Source of the DNA: a virus
Direction: 5' to 3' (one strand)
Length of the DNA stretch: 64,000 bases
IMG/VR virus record: IMGVR_UViG_3300042868_004707
Span: 1-64,000 of that record
Position 1 is the first letter of the stretch. Each line of letters starts with the position of its first letter. The notes below the pieces were generated by a model that was not told the DNA's origin, did no database searches, and saw nothing but the letters and a program-made list of their open reading frames with translations. Made by a program: the position numbers and the translations under genes. Of the stretch, positions 1 to 7,667 are shown piece after piece.

Positions 1-771
1 ACAAGAGATGCTACAGATGAATTTGGTGTAATTACTAGAGTGTTTACAGATATATTACAAGATGCATACAAAGATTCAGGATTTAAAATTAAATATGAAG
101 CTGTAGTAACTAAGTTTATAGGAAGTGATGCAGAGATATACTATAATGAAATAAGACAGGTTAGAAGTAAAAACCTAACTGTTGTAAACACTATGGAGAT
201 ATCTATTGCAGAGAAGATTGTAGAACAACTTAGAATCAATAGCACTACAGCACCTATTGTAAATCTTACAAATAGCTCTAGATATCAAATTATCGATCAA
301 ATGCAAGTGGAAGGATATGATGTAGATGGACATTTGTTTAAATCTATGCTTGATAAAGTGATAATTGACCATAAGGAGAAAGTGGTTATGCCATACGATC
401 TTAAATGCACATGGAGTGTAGAAAACTTCTATGAAGAGTATTACTTGTATAGAAGAGCATACATCCAAGCATATTTATATTATTATGCAATGTTGCATAT
501 AGTAAGTGATCCAGAAAGTGAATGCTATGGATATAGAGTGGAATACTTGAAGTTTATTGTATGTGATAGCACAAACTATTACAGACCATTAATTTACACT
601 CTTGACATGGATGATATGATGGATGCATACAAAGGATTTGTACACAAAGGAAGAACTTATCCAGGAGTGGGAGAGTTGATAGCAGCATTGAAATGGTGTA
701 GAGAAACAAACACATGGGATATAAGCCACAAAAATTATTTGTCTAATGGAGTAGTAAATATTAAAGGATAG
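1..771 (+). CDS. PD-(D/E)XK nuclease, RecB/Cas4-like (5' end outside window)
   Basis: The reading frame is open to the first base, so the true start lies upstream; the first in-window start would be GTG at 40. The core reads LDKVIID, then about 15 residues on MPYDLKC, which fits the D...(D/E)xK active site of PD-(D/E)XK nucleases. QAYLYYYAM about 30 residues further on fits the QxxxY motif of RecB/Cas4-like exonucleases. Crass-like phages carry conserved PD-(D/E)XK genes in the replication block, so a role in DNA end processing or recombination beside RecA is likely. It ends 3 bases before the next gene. The family is fairly sure; the substrate is not known. Confidence 0.75.
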   Translation, partial: TRDATDEFGVITRVFTDILQDAYKDSGFKIKYEAVVTKFIGSDAEIYYNEIRQVRSKNLTVVNTMEISIAEKIVEQLRINSTTAPIVNLTNSSRYQIIDQMQVEGYDVDGHLFKSMLDKVIIDHKEKVVMPYDLKCTWSVENFYEEYYLYRRAYIQAYLYYYAMLHIVSDPESECYGYRVEYLKFIVCDSTNYYRPLIYTLDMDDMMDAYKGFVHKGRTYPGVGELIAALKWCRETNTWDISHKNYLSNGVVNIKG

Positions 772-774
772 AAT

Positions 775-1341
775 ATGGAGATTAAAAAGAATATAACTAG
801 CATATTTATGGTGCCCACTCTCAAGGTGCCTAAAGATGCTCTTAGAGGAAATGGTTTTATTAATGCATATATAAAAGATGCAAGAAAAGAAGACCAGTAT
901 AAAGGATGTGTTTATTTATTATTTAAACCTGAAAACTTAGATAAGTTCAGAGAGTTCTTAGATAGTGAATATGAAAGAACAAAAGCAGTAATTGAAGATT
1001 ATGATTATGAAGATGGATATGTAGTGGTTGTTTATCAACTTGATGATAAATATAAAAATGATTTCACTTTAGTTCAAGGTGGTAAATATTCCAAGACATC
1101 TGCAAACTTTCAGAAATTATTTCCAAAGGTGGTTAAAATTACTAGAAATGGATTAAGTAAAGATGAAATATCATTACAATATAGAATCTTTAATAAAGCT
1201 GAAGACTTAATCAGTTTCTGGGAAACTAAACTAGGTATTGAATTTGAAGATGATTATGAAGTGTGGGATGGTTGGGATGAATCAAAAGAAATTTTAGAAC
1301 TTGATAAAATAAAAGAATTATGTGTAACAGAGAAATCTTAG
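775..1341 (+). CDS. Hypothetical protein, 188 aa
   Basis: I do not recognise this protein. It is soluble, with no membrane segment, and rich in Lys, Asp and Glu. The middle contains KYSKTSANFQKLFPK, and the C-terminal third is acidic and Trp-rich (FEDDYEVWDGWDE). ATG at 775 follows the TAG of the nuclease gene by 3 bases, so the two are probably co-transcribed. Its 3' end overlaps the next gene by 22 bases. The position next to nuclease and RecA genes suggests a DNA-metabolism accessory role, but nothing in the sequence shows a catalytic site. Confidence 0.7.
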   Translation: MEIKKNITSIFMVPTLKVPKDALRGNGFINAYIKDARKEDQYKGCVYLLFKPENLDKFREFLDSEYERTKAVIEDYDYEDGYVVVVYQLDDKYKNDFTLVQGGKYSKTSANFQKLFPKVVKITRNGLSKDEISLQYRIFNKAEDLISFWETKLGIEFEDDYEVWDGWDESKEILELDKIKELCVTEKS

Positions 1342-1520
1342 AAATTATTGTAGAAGAAGTGGGTTTAGAAAAAGCTACTGAATTCTGTAACTTAGTAAGT
1401 CTAATGTATGACATTAGATATAATGCCTGTAAAGACCTTGAACCACTCAATGAACTTGATTTTGAAAGAGATTGGTGGAAGATGGCAGAAATAGAATTAA
1501 AAGAAAATTTAAAAAAATAA
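1320..1520 (+). CDS. Hypothetical protein, 66 aa
   Basis: A small acidic, probably helical protein with MxxIxxxxLKENLKK-type amphipathic C-terminal residues. ATG at 1320 lies inside the end of the preceding gene (22-base overlap), and the TAA is followed by a single base before the next ATG at 1522, so it sits in a tightly packed operon. No known motif is seen. The start is the only ATG near the N-terminus. The packing makes it a likely real gene despite its size. Confidence 0.6.
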   Translation: MCNREILEIIVEEVGLEKATEFCNLVSLMYDIRYNACKDLEPLNELDFERDWWKMAEIELKENLKK

Positions 1521-1521
1521 T

Positions 1522-1914
1522 ATGGAAACACTAAAATTATTAGAAAAATACCCTCTATCTACAGAAGTGGTTAGAGAATGGTTCATTAACAAAATGGTAG
1601 AGTCTGTAAAAGGAGATGATACAGTTCCTGAAGACTTCAAAAATTACATGTTAGAACAAGGAATTCCAAATGACAAACTTTGTATATTTATAGATTCAAG
1701 TCCTCGTAGTTTATTTGATGCGTTTGATGAGAATAATGTTATTATAATAATCAAATATCATGACAACTTTGGATTTACTTGGGCTGTAGAAGAAGCAGAT
1801 GACCAATCTTTTTATAAAACAAGAAAAGAATCAGAAATATTTGCTATAGAAGCAGCATTTGAAATATTAGAACAACAATTAACCCATAAAGAAAACACTG
1901 ATGAGAACGAGTAA
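1522..1914 (+). CDS. Hypothetical protein, 130 aa
   Basis: Unrecognised soluble protein. The N-terminal half is helical with alternating charged residues; the centre has a beta-like run (NNVIIIIKYHDNFGFTWAV) followed by an acidic helix. It begins 1 base after the previous stop and overlaps the next gene by 14 bases. These overlaps are typical of the compact run of small genes between the nuclease and recA. No function can be assigned. Confidence 0.65.
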   Translation: METLKLLEKYPLSTEVVREWFINKMVESVKGDDTVPEDFKNYMLEQGIPNDKLCIFIDSSPRSLFDAFDENNVIIIIKYHDNFGFTWAVEEADDQSFYKTRKESEIFAIEAAFEILEQQLTHKENTDENE

Positions 1915-2239
1915 TGAATTTAATAATAAGTACAAAGAATACATAGAAGAAGATCATTATGGAATGGCTATCAATGATCCTTCTGTAATTGCTTATGTAG
2001 ATCAAATATTCAATGATCTTACACAGATTCCTGGATTCAAATATCAACAAATTAAAACTAAATTTGGTTTGGCCAGAGTGTACACAAACCTTGATGACCT
2101 TATGCCATTTGTTGGTAGAATAATTAATCAAGAGCTTGAAGAGAAAATTAACTTCATTCTTAAAGTAGAGTTTGAAGTGGAGAATAGATTAAAAAGTTTA
2201 AATTTAGATAAAGATGGAAAAACTATTCAACCAGTTTAA
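1901..2239 (+). CDS. Hypothetical protein, 112 aa
   Basis: Unrecognised soluble protein with predicted long helices, for example around residues 25-45 and the C-terminal LEEKINFILKVEFEVENRL region. It overlaps both neighbours (14 and 26 bases), consistent with translational coupling. It has no cysteine motif, signal peptide or membrane segment. Its place in a co-oriented run of small genes supports it being expressed, but not any particular role. Confidence 0.62.
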   Translation: MRTSNEFNNKYKEYIEEDHYGMAINDPSVIAYVDQIFNDLTQIPGFKYQQIKTKFGLARVYTNLDDLMPFVGRIINQELEEKINFILKVEFEVENRLKSLNLDKDGKTIQPV

Positions 2240-2474
2240 AAACATGTTAGTTGTATATCCAAAATATAAAGGGTATGTTTGTGGATATAATGATGCACAT
2301 TTTATTATTGCTGTTGAAACAAAAGATGATAAGAACTTCTTTAGAAAAATGGAAAATCCATACATCATGGATGAGTATAAAGATGTTAAATACAGATACA
2401 CCTTTGCAGATGAATCACAGCTAATAAAACAATCTAACAATGACAAATATAAGAAAGCTATCAATAAAGACTAA
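2214..2474 (+). CDS. Hypothetical protein, 86 aa
   Basis: Small basic and acidic mixed protein without recognised motif. The centre (YVCGYNDAHFIIAVETKDD) looks like a short beta sheet. ATG at 2214 lies inside the end of the previous gene (26-base overlap); its own end overlaps the next small gene by 35 bases. A function cannot be inferred; the overlaps on both sides favour a real gene. Confidence 0.6.
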   Translation: MEKLFNQFKNMLVVYPKYKGYVCGYNDAHFIIAVETKDDKNFFRKMENPYIMDEYKDVKYRYTFADESQLIKQSNNDKYKKAINKD

Positions 2475-2619
2475 GTTACTAATATATGAATACAAAGAAA
2501 AGTATCCAGCAGTAACAGCTGAACACATCTCAGATTTGTTTGATCTTCAATTAGCAGCTGTAGTAAAATTATTCAGAGAAGGAGAAATAACTGTTCCTTC
2601 TAGGATTAATGAAAAATAA
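2440..2619 (+). CDS. Small helix-turn-helix-like protein, 59 aa
   Basis: A 59-codon reading frame starting at ATG 2440 inside the previous gene and ending at TAA 2617-2619. The product has a basic N-terminus and then VTAEHISDLFDLQLAAVVKL, which has the spacing of a helix-turn-helix: a helix, a short turn, and a second amphipathic helix. GEITVP after it resembles a wing. It may be a small transcription regulator or DNA-binding partner at the end of this operon. The evidence is only the pattern and the gene packing, so confidence is moderate. Confidence 0.55.
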   Translation: MTNIRKLSIKTKLLIYEYKEKYPAVTAEHISDLFDLQLAAVVKLFREGEITVPSRINEK

Positions 2620-2650
2620 GTTGTAGATTGCGATATGAAATTTACAAGTT

Positions 2651-2815
2651 ATGGCAAAGAAAGATTTTATACAACATGTAGATTACTATCTAGAAGAAGG
2701 TAGAATCATATTCACAGAAAAATACTTAAAGCAAAAAGGATTTTGCTGTGGTGGGCAATGTAGACATTGTCCTTATACAGAAAGATCAAAAAATAATACT
2801 GAGTTAAAAAAATAA
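2651..2815 (+). CDS. DUF5522-like small cysteine protein, 54 aa
   Basis: ATG 2651 to TAA 2813-2815; an in-frame TGA just upstream fixes this start. The product contains GFCCGGQCRHCPY (Cys32, Cys33, Cys37, Cys40), the signature I know from DUF5522, a short bacterial family of unknown function expected to bind metal. The first 30 residues fit the usual FxxxGxxxFTExYLxxxG lead. It is the last gene before the terminator at 2845-2870. A phage copy of this bacterial family probably came by transfer; its function is unknown. Confidence 0.72.
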   Translation: MAKKDFIQHVDYYLEEGRIIFTEKYLKQKGFCCGGQCRHCPYTERSKNNTELKK

Positions 2816-2844
2816 TTTCTGTTCTGTTTTTAATTGTTGAGAAG

Positions 2845-2870
2845 GCCCTGAAGAAATTCGGGGCTTTTTT
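2845..2870 (+). terminator. Rho-independent terminator
   Basis: GCCCTGAA (2845-2852) pairs with TTCGGGGC (2857-2864) around a GAAA tetraloop, with one G-T pair, followed by six T (2865-2870). This ends the operon of small genes before recA. Confidence 0.85.
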
Positions 2871-2882
2871 ATCCTCAATAGG

Positions 2883-2914
2883 TTAGGAAATAAGCAGAAA
2901 AATCGTTATCTTTA
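2883..2914 (+). promoter_or_regulatory. Candidate promoter for recA (TTAGG...TATCTTTA)
   Basis: TATCTTTA at 2907-2914 is one base from the Bacteroidota -7 element TAnnTTTG. TTAGG at 2883-2887 lies 19 bases upstream, in the place of the -33 TTTGG. It follows a terminator and precedes recA at 2936. The same TATCTTTA element stands upstream of 48964 and 59118 on the minus strand. Confidence 0.5.
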
Positions 2915-2935
2915 AACATTAAAAACAATTAAATA

Positions 2936-4015
2936 ATGGCAAAAACAGTAAAAGCAAAAGAAACTAATAGTAAGTTTCAAGAAGCAATGGACAAATTGAA
3001 CAAGACTTATGGTGTTGGTTCAATATTAGCATTAGACTCTAAAACAGGAGGAGATTATGATGTAATCAGTACAGGTAGTATTGGTTTTGATCACATCACT
3101 CTTGGTGTAGGAGGATTTGTAAAAGGTAAACTTTATGAATTGATGGGCTGGGAAGGCACAGGTAAATCTACAATCTGTGGACATGCTGCAGCAGAATGTC
3201 AAAAAGCAGGAGGTACTGTATTGTATATCGATGGTGAGCATGCTGTTGATAAGAATTATTTTAAACAGTTAGGAGTGGATACAACTAAGATGTTGATTTC
3301 TCAACCATCATGTGGTGAGGAAGGATTTAACATTGCTATGGAAATGATTAACACTGGAGAGATTGATCTTGTAATAATAGATAGTGATTCATCATTGATT
3401 CCTAAGAAGATGTTAGATGGTGATGTAGGTGATTCTACAATAGGTAGAAAAGCTTTATTGAACAGTAATGCCTATCCAAAACTTAAGGGTGCTCTATCAC
3501 AACACAATACATGTGTCATCGTAATATCCCAATATAGAGAGAAGATTGGTGTTATGTTTGGTAATCCTACAACAACTCAGGGTGGTCATGCTCTTAAATT
3601 CTATGCAGATGTTCGTATAGAAGTGTCTAGAACTCTTGCAAAAGATGGTGATGTAAACTATGGTAATATTACTAAGTTAAAAGCTATCAAGAACAAGATG
3701 TCTCCACCATATAGAAAATCAGAGTTTGAAATAGTGTATGGAGTGGGTATAGACAAACTTGATGAGATGATGAGTCTTCTTAATGAGTTTGAATTAGGAC
3801 GTAAGTATGGTAAGACAATGACTGTTGATGGTGTTAAATATGATTTAGAAGAATTCAAACAATTAGTTATTGACAATCCAGAATTCTATGATGAATTAAA
3901 AGAGAAGATTGTAGCTAAGATTAATGAAACTGATCTTCCTGTAGAGGAAATAGAAGTAGAAGAAGATGTTGTTCCACAAGTTTCAACACCAACTAATTTA
4001 TTTGATGAAATATGA
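2936..4015 (+). CDS. recA: RecA-type recombinase
   Basis: ATP-dependent strand-exchange protein for homologous recombination and repair of phage DNA. At 359 aa it is the length of a bacterial RecA. Walker A GWEGTGKST lies at residues 71-79; the Walker B strand is DLVIIDSDS. The RecA signatures DGEHAVD, ISQPSCGEE, SQYREKIGVMFGNP and GGHALKFYADVR are all present, so this is closer to bacterial RecA than to T4 UvsX. The C-terminus is acidic, as in RecA. It starts a new transcription unit after a terminator and overlaps the kinase gene by 4 bases (ATGA). Confidence 0.93.
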   Translation: MAKTVKAKETNSKFQEAMDKLNKTYGVGSILALDSKTGGDYDVISTGSIGFDHITLGVGGFVKGKLYELMGWEGTGKSTICGHAAAECQKAGGTVLYIDGEHAVDKNYFKQLGVDTTKMLISQPSCGEEGFNIAMEMINTGEIDLVIIDSDSSLIPKKMLDGDVGDSTIGRKALLNSNAYPKLKGALSQHNTCVIVISQYREKIGVMFGNPTTTQGGHALKFYADVRIEVSRTLAKDGDVNYGNITKLKAIKNKMSPPYRKSEFEIVYGVGIDKLDEMMSLLNEFELGRKYGKTMTVDGVKYDLEEFKQLVIDNPEFYDELKEKIVAKINETDLPVEEIEVEEDVVPQVSTPTNLFDEI

Positions 4016-4692
4016 TAATAGGTATAAACGGTAAGATAGGTTCTGGAAAGGACACTATTGGTGATATTATTCAGAAGATATGTATTACAAATGATGGACC
4101 AGAATTTGAAGTGAAGAAGTTTGCAGGGAAGCTAAAACAAATAGCTTCTCTGTTAACTGGTATTCCTGTAAAGAAATTTGAAGATCAAGAATTTAAAAAA
4201 TCTTTATTAGGAGATGAATGGGGAACAGTGAAAGAAAATCCTTTAAACTCTATTCCTGTATTTGAAGATGTTCAGTTTAATCATCTAATGAGCGTAAGAG
4301 AACTTCTTCAAAAGCTTGGTACAGAAGCAATGCGTGATGGATTACATGAGAATGTATGGGTGAATGCTTTGTTTGCTGATTATAAAGCAAAATGGGTTCC
4401 TACAGGAGATGCTATTGAAGAAGATGAAGTTTCTCTTGAGAAAGAATATCCTAATTGGATTATTACAGACATGAGATTTCCTAATGAATTAGAAGCTATT
4501 GAGTTAAGAGAAGGCATCACTATTAGAGTGGTTAGACCAGATATGCATTCTTTACAAGCAATGGTTCCAACTCATGCAAGTGAAACAGCTCTTGATGATG
4601 CTGAGTTTGATTATGAAATCATCAATGACGCTGGAATACCAGAATTAATTGAAAAAGTTCGTGAAATACTTGTTATTGAAAAAATTATATAA
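4012..4692 (+). CDS. Deoxynucleoside monophosphate kinase
   Basis: Phosphorylates dNMPs to dNDPs for phage DNA synthesis, as T4 gene 1 product does. The P-loop GKIGSGKDT is at residues 7-15. RELLQKLGTEAMRDGLHENV and WIITDMRFPNE fit the dNMP kinase family (substrate and lid regions). It overlaps recA by 4 bases. Its last 23 codons (from ATC at 4621) are duplicated in diverged form at 5320-5391, after the next gene. This suggests that the present C-terminus was brought in with the neighbouring homing endonuclease. Confidence 0.82.
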   Translation: MIIGINGKIGSGKDTIGDIIQKICITNDGPEFEVKKFAGKLKQIASLLTGIPVKKFEDQEFKKSLLGDEWGTVKENPLNSIPVFEDVQFNHLMSVRELLQKLGTEAMRDGLHENVWVNALFADYKAKWVPTGDAIEEDEVSLEKEYPNWIITDMRFPNELEAIELREGITIRVVRPDMHSLQAMVPTHASETALDDAEFDYEIINDAGIPELIEKVREILVIEKII

Positions 4693-4701
4693 TACCTTTG
4701 T
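4670..4701 (+). promoter_or_regulatory. Bacteroidota-type promoter (TTG-N21-TACCTTTG)
   Basis: TTG at 4670-4672 and TACCTTTG at 4694-4701 match the TTG...TAnnTTTG consensus with a 21-base spacer. It overlaps the end of the kinase gene and lies 20 bases before the endonuclease start, so the mobile gene appears to carry its own promoter. Confidence 0.65.
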
Positions 4702-4721
4702 TTTAAATAAAACAAAAAACA

Positions 4722-5327
4722 ATGGACTATTTAAAAGGTAACAGTAATGCATGGATAGATATTTCTAACAAGAAGTATGGAAGGTTAACTGTTTTAGGCT
4801 ATGTTGGAAATGGTAAATGGGAATGCGTATGTGAATGTGGTAATAAAAAAGTTTTAAAAACTGGAAAAATTACCACTTTACATACAAAATCTTGTGGATG
4901 TCTTTCTAAAACTAATGCATTAAAACATGGTGGAATAGGCTCAAGAGAATATAATATTTGGGCAAACATGAAAGCAAGGTGTAATAATATTAATAATACA
5001 TCATACAAAAACTATGGTGGTAGAGGTATTACTATATGTGATGAGTGGAATAATTCTTTTGAAAAATTTATAGGAGATATGGGACCTTGTCCAAAAAATT
5101 ACTCTATAGATAGAATAAATAATGAATTAGGATATTCTAAAGATAACTGTAAATGGTCTTCTAATAAAGAGCAATCATTAAATAGAAGAAGTAATTTTAT
5201 AATTACACACAATGGTATAACTAAGCCATTAAAAGAAATGTGTGAAATTTTTAAAAAAGATTATAAAAAAACTTTTGCAAGATTGTCTACATTAGGATGG
5301 TCAGTAGAAAAAGCTTTCAATCAATGA
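4722..5327 (+). CDS. HNH homing endonuclease with AP2-like region
   Basis: The N-terminal part has a zinc-binding pattern CVCECGNKK...KSCGCL. The HNH part follows with RCNNINNTSYKNYGGRGI, CDEW and SIDRINNELGY...NCKWSS, as in the HNH/AP2 family common in phages. The C-terminal ITHNGITKPLKEM segment looks like a DNA-binding NUMOD/AP2 region. A relative with the same order of motifs is at 48302-48964. It is free-standing, with its own promoter, and sits between two versions of the dNMP kinase 3' end. Its stop codon lies inside the repeated kinase sequence ATCAATGA. Confidence 0.85.
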   Translation: MDYLKGNSNAWIDISNKKYGRLTVLGYVGNGKWECVCECGNKKVLKTGKITTLHTKSCGCLSKTNALKHGGIGSREYNIWANMKARCNNINNTSYKNYGGRGITICDEWNNSFEKFIGDMGPCPKNYSIDRINNELGYSKDNCKWSSNKEQSLNRRSNFIITHNGITKPLKEMCEIFKKDYKKTFARLSTLGWSVEKAFNQ

Positions 5328-5391
5328 TGGAACTATAGAAGATCTCATAGAAAAAGTAAAAGAAATATTAATTAAAGAACAAATAATTTAA
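5320..5391 (+). pseudogene. Displaced 3' end of dNMP kinase gene
   Basis: Read from ATC at 5320, 23 codons then TAA give INDGTIEDLIEKVKEILIKE plus QII. The intact kinase ends with 23 codons from 4621 reading INDAGIPELIEKVREILVIE plus KII. Fifteen of 23 residues agree and the lengths are identical. There is no start codon, so this is a remnant of the kinase 3' end left downstream of the inserted endonuclease gene. Confidence 0.8.
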
Positions 5392-5420
5392 TATTTATAG
5401 GAATGTAACATGGAATTTGT

Positions 5421-5428
5421 TATATTTG
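5421..5428 (+). promoter_or_regulatory. Promoter -7 element TATATTTG
   Basis: An exact TAnnTTTG element 18 bases before the LAGLIDADG gene start. No clear TTG is seen 19-21 bases upstream, so only the -7 half is supported. Confidence 0.45.
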
Positions 5429-5446
5429 TAATCTAAAATATAGATT

Positions 5447-6052
5447 ATGAAAGAACAGATTTTATTAGGAACATTATTAGGAGATGCTTCAATATCAAAA
5501 CTTATTGATAGAAGAAAAACTTATTCTATAAGATGGGAACATTGTTTAGAGCAAGAAGAATATGCATTATGGAAAGCAGATAATAGTTTAGATAATTATT
5601 CTATTTATAAAAGAGATAGATTAGATAGTAGAACAGGTAATATATATAAATCTATTACCTGTTACTCTACTAAAGATGATTATAAATACTATAGAAATTT
5701 ATTTTATAAAGAATCTAAAGAAGTAAATCAAGAAATACTTAATATGTTGCAACCTTTAGGTATAGCTGTTTGGTTTATGGATGATGGTAATTTATACTAT
5801 AATGGTAACAGTTGTCATTTGACATTGTCTGTCAATGGTTTTGATGATAATTCTATAAATAGAATAATAGAATATTTTAAGAACACTTATAATATTTATT
5901 TTAAGAAAAGTGGTAGAGCAATTAGAATAACATCAGTTAAACAAGTTTTATTATTTGAATCATACTTTAAACAATATTATCATTATTCAATGATGTATAA
6001 AACATTAATTTATAATAAAGAAAAACATGCAAGAAATAAAAAAGAAAGGTAG
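5447..6052 (+). CDS. LAGLIDADG homing endonuclease
   Basis: Two LAGLIDADG motifs are visible: ILLGTLLGDASI (residues 5-16) and GIAVWFMDDGNL (residues 105-116). The second carries the DD-G core. About 200 aa is right for a single-chain two-motif enzyme. It makes a site-specific double-strand break that drives its own spread. It directly follows the HNH endonuclease and kinase remnant, so two unrelated mobile endonucleases are stacked between the kinase and phosphatase genes. The last 26 bases overlap the phosphatase reading frame. Confidence 0.85.
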   Translation: MKEQILLGTLLGDASISKLIDRRKTYSIRWEHCLEQEEYALWKADNSLDNYSIYKRDRLDSRTGNIYKSITCYSTKDDYKYYRNLFYKESKEVNQEILNMLQPLGIAVWFMDDGNLYYNGNSCHLTLSVNGFDDNSINRIIEYFKNTYNIYFKKSGRAIRITSVKQVLLFESYFKQYYHYSMMYKTLIYNKEKHARNKKER

Positions 6053-6815
6053 AACAATGGTCTGTGGAGACATTCATGGATCCAATAAAGCTCTTCTCCA
6101 AGTGTTAGAAAAAAGTGGGTTTGACAAAGAGTCAGACCTGCTTATTTCTTTAGGAGATGTAGCTGATGGATGGAATGAAGTTCCTGAATGTGTAGACACA
6201 TTGTTGTCTATAAAGAATCTGATTGCTATACGTGGTAATCATGATGTTTGGTGTTATGATTGGTTTGAAATGGGTGCTACACCACTTATTTGGACACAAC
6301 AAGGTGGCCAAGCTACACTTGATGCATATGTACGTGCAGGTAAAATGACTGAATACTCTCATAAAGCATTCTGGAAAAATCAAGTTGACTGGTATATAGA
6401 TGATGAGAATAGATTGTTTATACATGCTGGATGGGATTATACATTAACACCTATTGAACTTAGTGTTGGAAATGTTTCTGATAGAACAATGTTTGAGTTA
6501 CAAGCAAATGCATCTGTTAATGCAGGAAGCATTGCTAAAGAATGTCATTGGGACAGAAGTGTGTTATCAGGAGCTCGTTCAGCTTTTGGTGATAAGAATA
6601 GACCAGGTAAGTTTAAAGCTCTTGAACAGTTCAAAGAGATCTATATAGGCCATACAGCAATGAATGGAGAACCAAGACAATTTGGAAACCTATGGAACTT
6701 AGATACAGGTGCTGGATGGAATGGTCAGTTAACTATTATGGATATAGATAGTAAAGAATTCTGGCAAAGTGATAACGTTAAGGAGTTACATCCTGACCAA
6801 TTAGGAAGATTCTAA
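6027..6815 (+). CDS. Calcineurin-like phosphoesterase (lambda phosphatase type)
   Basis: Metal-dependent phosphatase with the motif order GDIHG (residues 14-18), GDVADG and GNHD, then distal His residues in FIHAGW and IGHTAMNG. This is the serine/threonine protein phosphatase branch known from phage lambda. ATG at 6027 keeps the first beta strand (GRTMVCGDIHG); ATG at 6057 would remove it, so the overlapping start is preferred. The 26-base overlap with the LAGLIDADG gene suggests the endonuclease inserted right against its 5' end. The substrate is unknown. Confidence 0.85.
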   Translation: MQEIKKKGRTMVCGDIHGSNKALLQVLEKSGFDKESDLLISLGDVADGWNEVPECVDTLLSIKNLIAIRGNHDVWCYDWFEMGATPLIWTQQGGQATLDAYVRAGKMTEYSHKAFWKNQVDWYIDDENRLFIHAGWDYTLTPIELSVGNVSDRTMFELQANASVNAGSIAKECHWDRSVLSGARSAFGDKNRPGKFKALEQFKEIYIGHTAMNGEPRQFGNLWNLDTGAGWNGQLTIMDIDSKEFWQSDNVKELHPDQLGRF

Positions 6816-7018
6816 TGAGCAATAGTTTAGATCTTAATAAAGAATTATTAATTTTATATATTAATTCAGGTTTAAATCAAATTGAATTTACAAAAAAAAC
6901 TAAACAAAGTTATAGTAGTATAAATCATTGGTTAAACAATCATCAAATCATAAGCTATAATAAATTCTTTGAGATTTGTAATAATTTAAATTTAAAAATA
7001 ACAATTAAAATAGAATAG
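6815..7018 (+). CDS. Small helix-turn-helix protein, 67 aa
   Basis: LNQIEFTKKTKQSYSSINHW has the Cro/C1-type helix-turn-helix pattern: a helix, the S-SIN recognition helix and a following helix. The start ATG shares one base with the phosphatase stop (TAATG), suggesting coupling. It may be a small regulator. The codon use is very AT-rich, like the mobile genes nearby, so it may have been acquired. Confidence 0.6.
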   Translation: MSNSLDLNKELLILYINSGLNQIEFTKKTKQSYSSINHWLNNHQIISYNKFFEICNNLNLKITIKIE

Positions 7019-7023
7019 AAAAT

Positions 7024-7269
7024 ATGGAAAAACTAAAATTATTTATAACAGGATTTGTACAAGTATTCTTTGTAGCAATTAATACATATTTTCTTAGTAG
7101 GATATTCTATTTAGGTGTATTTTTGTGTGCTTTTATGATATCATTAGTATGGAGTTGGAATGTGAAGAAGGTTGCTTTTGGAACAACCTCAGACAGACTT
7201 ATATACGCATTAGGTGCTGCTTTTGGTAGCATTGTAGGATTATTAATATCAACATTAATTTTAAAATAA
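7024..7269 (+). CDS. Small membrane protein, 81 aa
   Basis: Three hydrophobic stretches (about residues 5-27, 28-45 and 60-80) separated by short charged loops (WNVKKVAFGTTSDR) predict an inner-membrane protein with three passes. There is no recognised family motif. It lies 5 bases after the helix-turn-helix gene and 5 bases before the MazG gene. The role is unknown; it is far from the lysis cassette, so a holin role is unlikely. Confidence 0.65.
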   Translation: MEKLKLFITGFVQVFFVAINTYFLSRIFYLGVFLCAFMISLVWSWNVKKVAFGTTSDRLIYALGAAFGSIVGLLISTLILK

Positions 7270-7274
7270 AAAAA

Positions 7275-7667
7275 ATGAGACATTACGGTGAATTAGAAGC
7301 TCTTGTTATAGCATGGGCAGCACAGAAAGGTATTCTAGAGAATGGAACACCAAGAGCACAAGCTGGTAAAACAGAAGAAGAAGTGCAAGAACTTATTGAT
7401 GCAATCGATACAGATAATAGAGTAGAAGTGATTGATGCTCTAGGAGATATTCTAGTAACCATCATCATCCAAGCAGAAATGCAAGGACTGAAGCTTACAG
7501 AATGTTTAGAGAGTGCGTACAATGTAATCTCTAAGCGTACAGGGGTCATGAAAGATGGACAATTTCACAAGGATGATGCAAAAGAAATGATTCCTCCTAT
7601 TTCTGGAGGAGTAAGAACTGTTACTGATCATATTGATTTTGTTATCAAAAATCAATCACACACATAA
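7275..7667 (+). CDS. mazG: MazG-like nucleotide pyrophosphohydrolase
   Basis: Hydrolyses nucleoside triphosphates to monophosphates; phage MazG proteins are thought to adjust nucleotide or alarmone pools. The metal-binding helices are visible: EEEVQE at residues 34-39 and EVIDALGD at 51-58, matching EExxE...ExxD. The length is that of a single-domain MazG. It overlaps the following HNH gene by one base. Placement among kinase, phosphatase and PhoH genes fits nucleotide metabolism. Confidence 0.82.
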   Translation: MRHYGELEALVIAWAAQKGILENGTPRAQAGKTEEEVQELIDAIDTDNRVEVIDALGDILVTIIIQAEMQGLKLTECLESAYNVISKRTGVMKDGQFHKDDAKEMIPPISGGVRTVTDHIDFVIKNQSHT

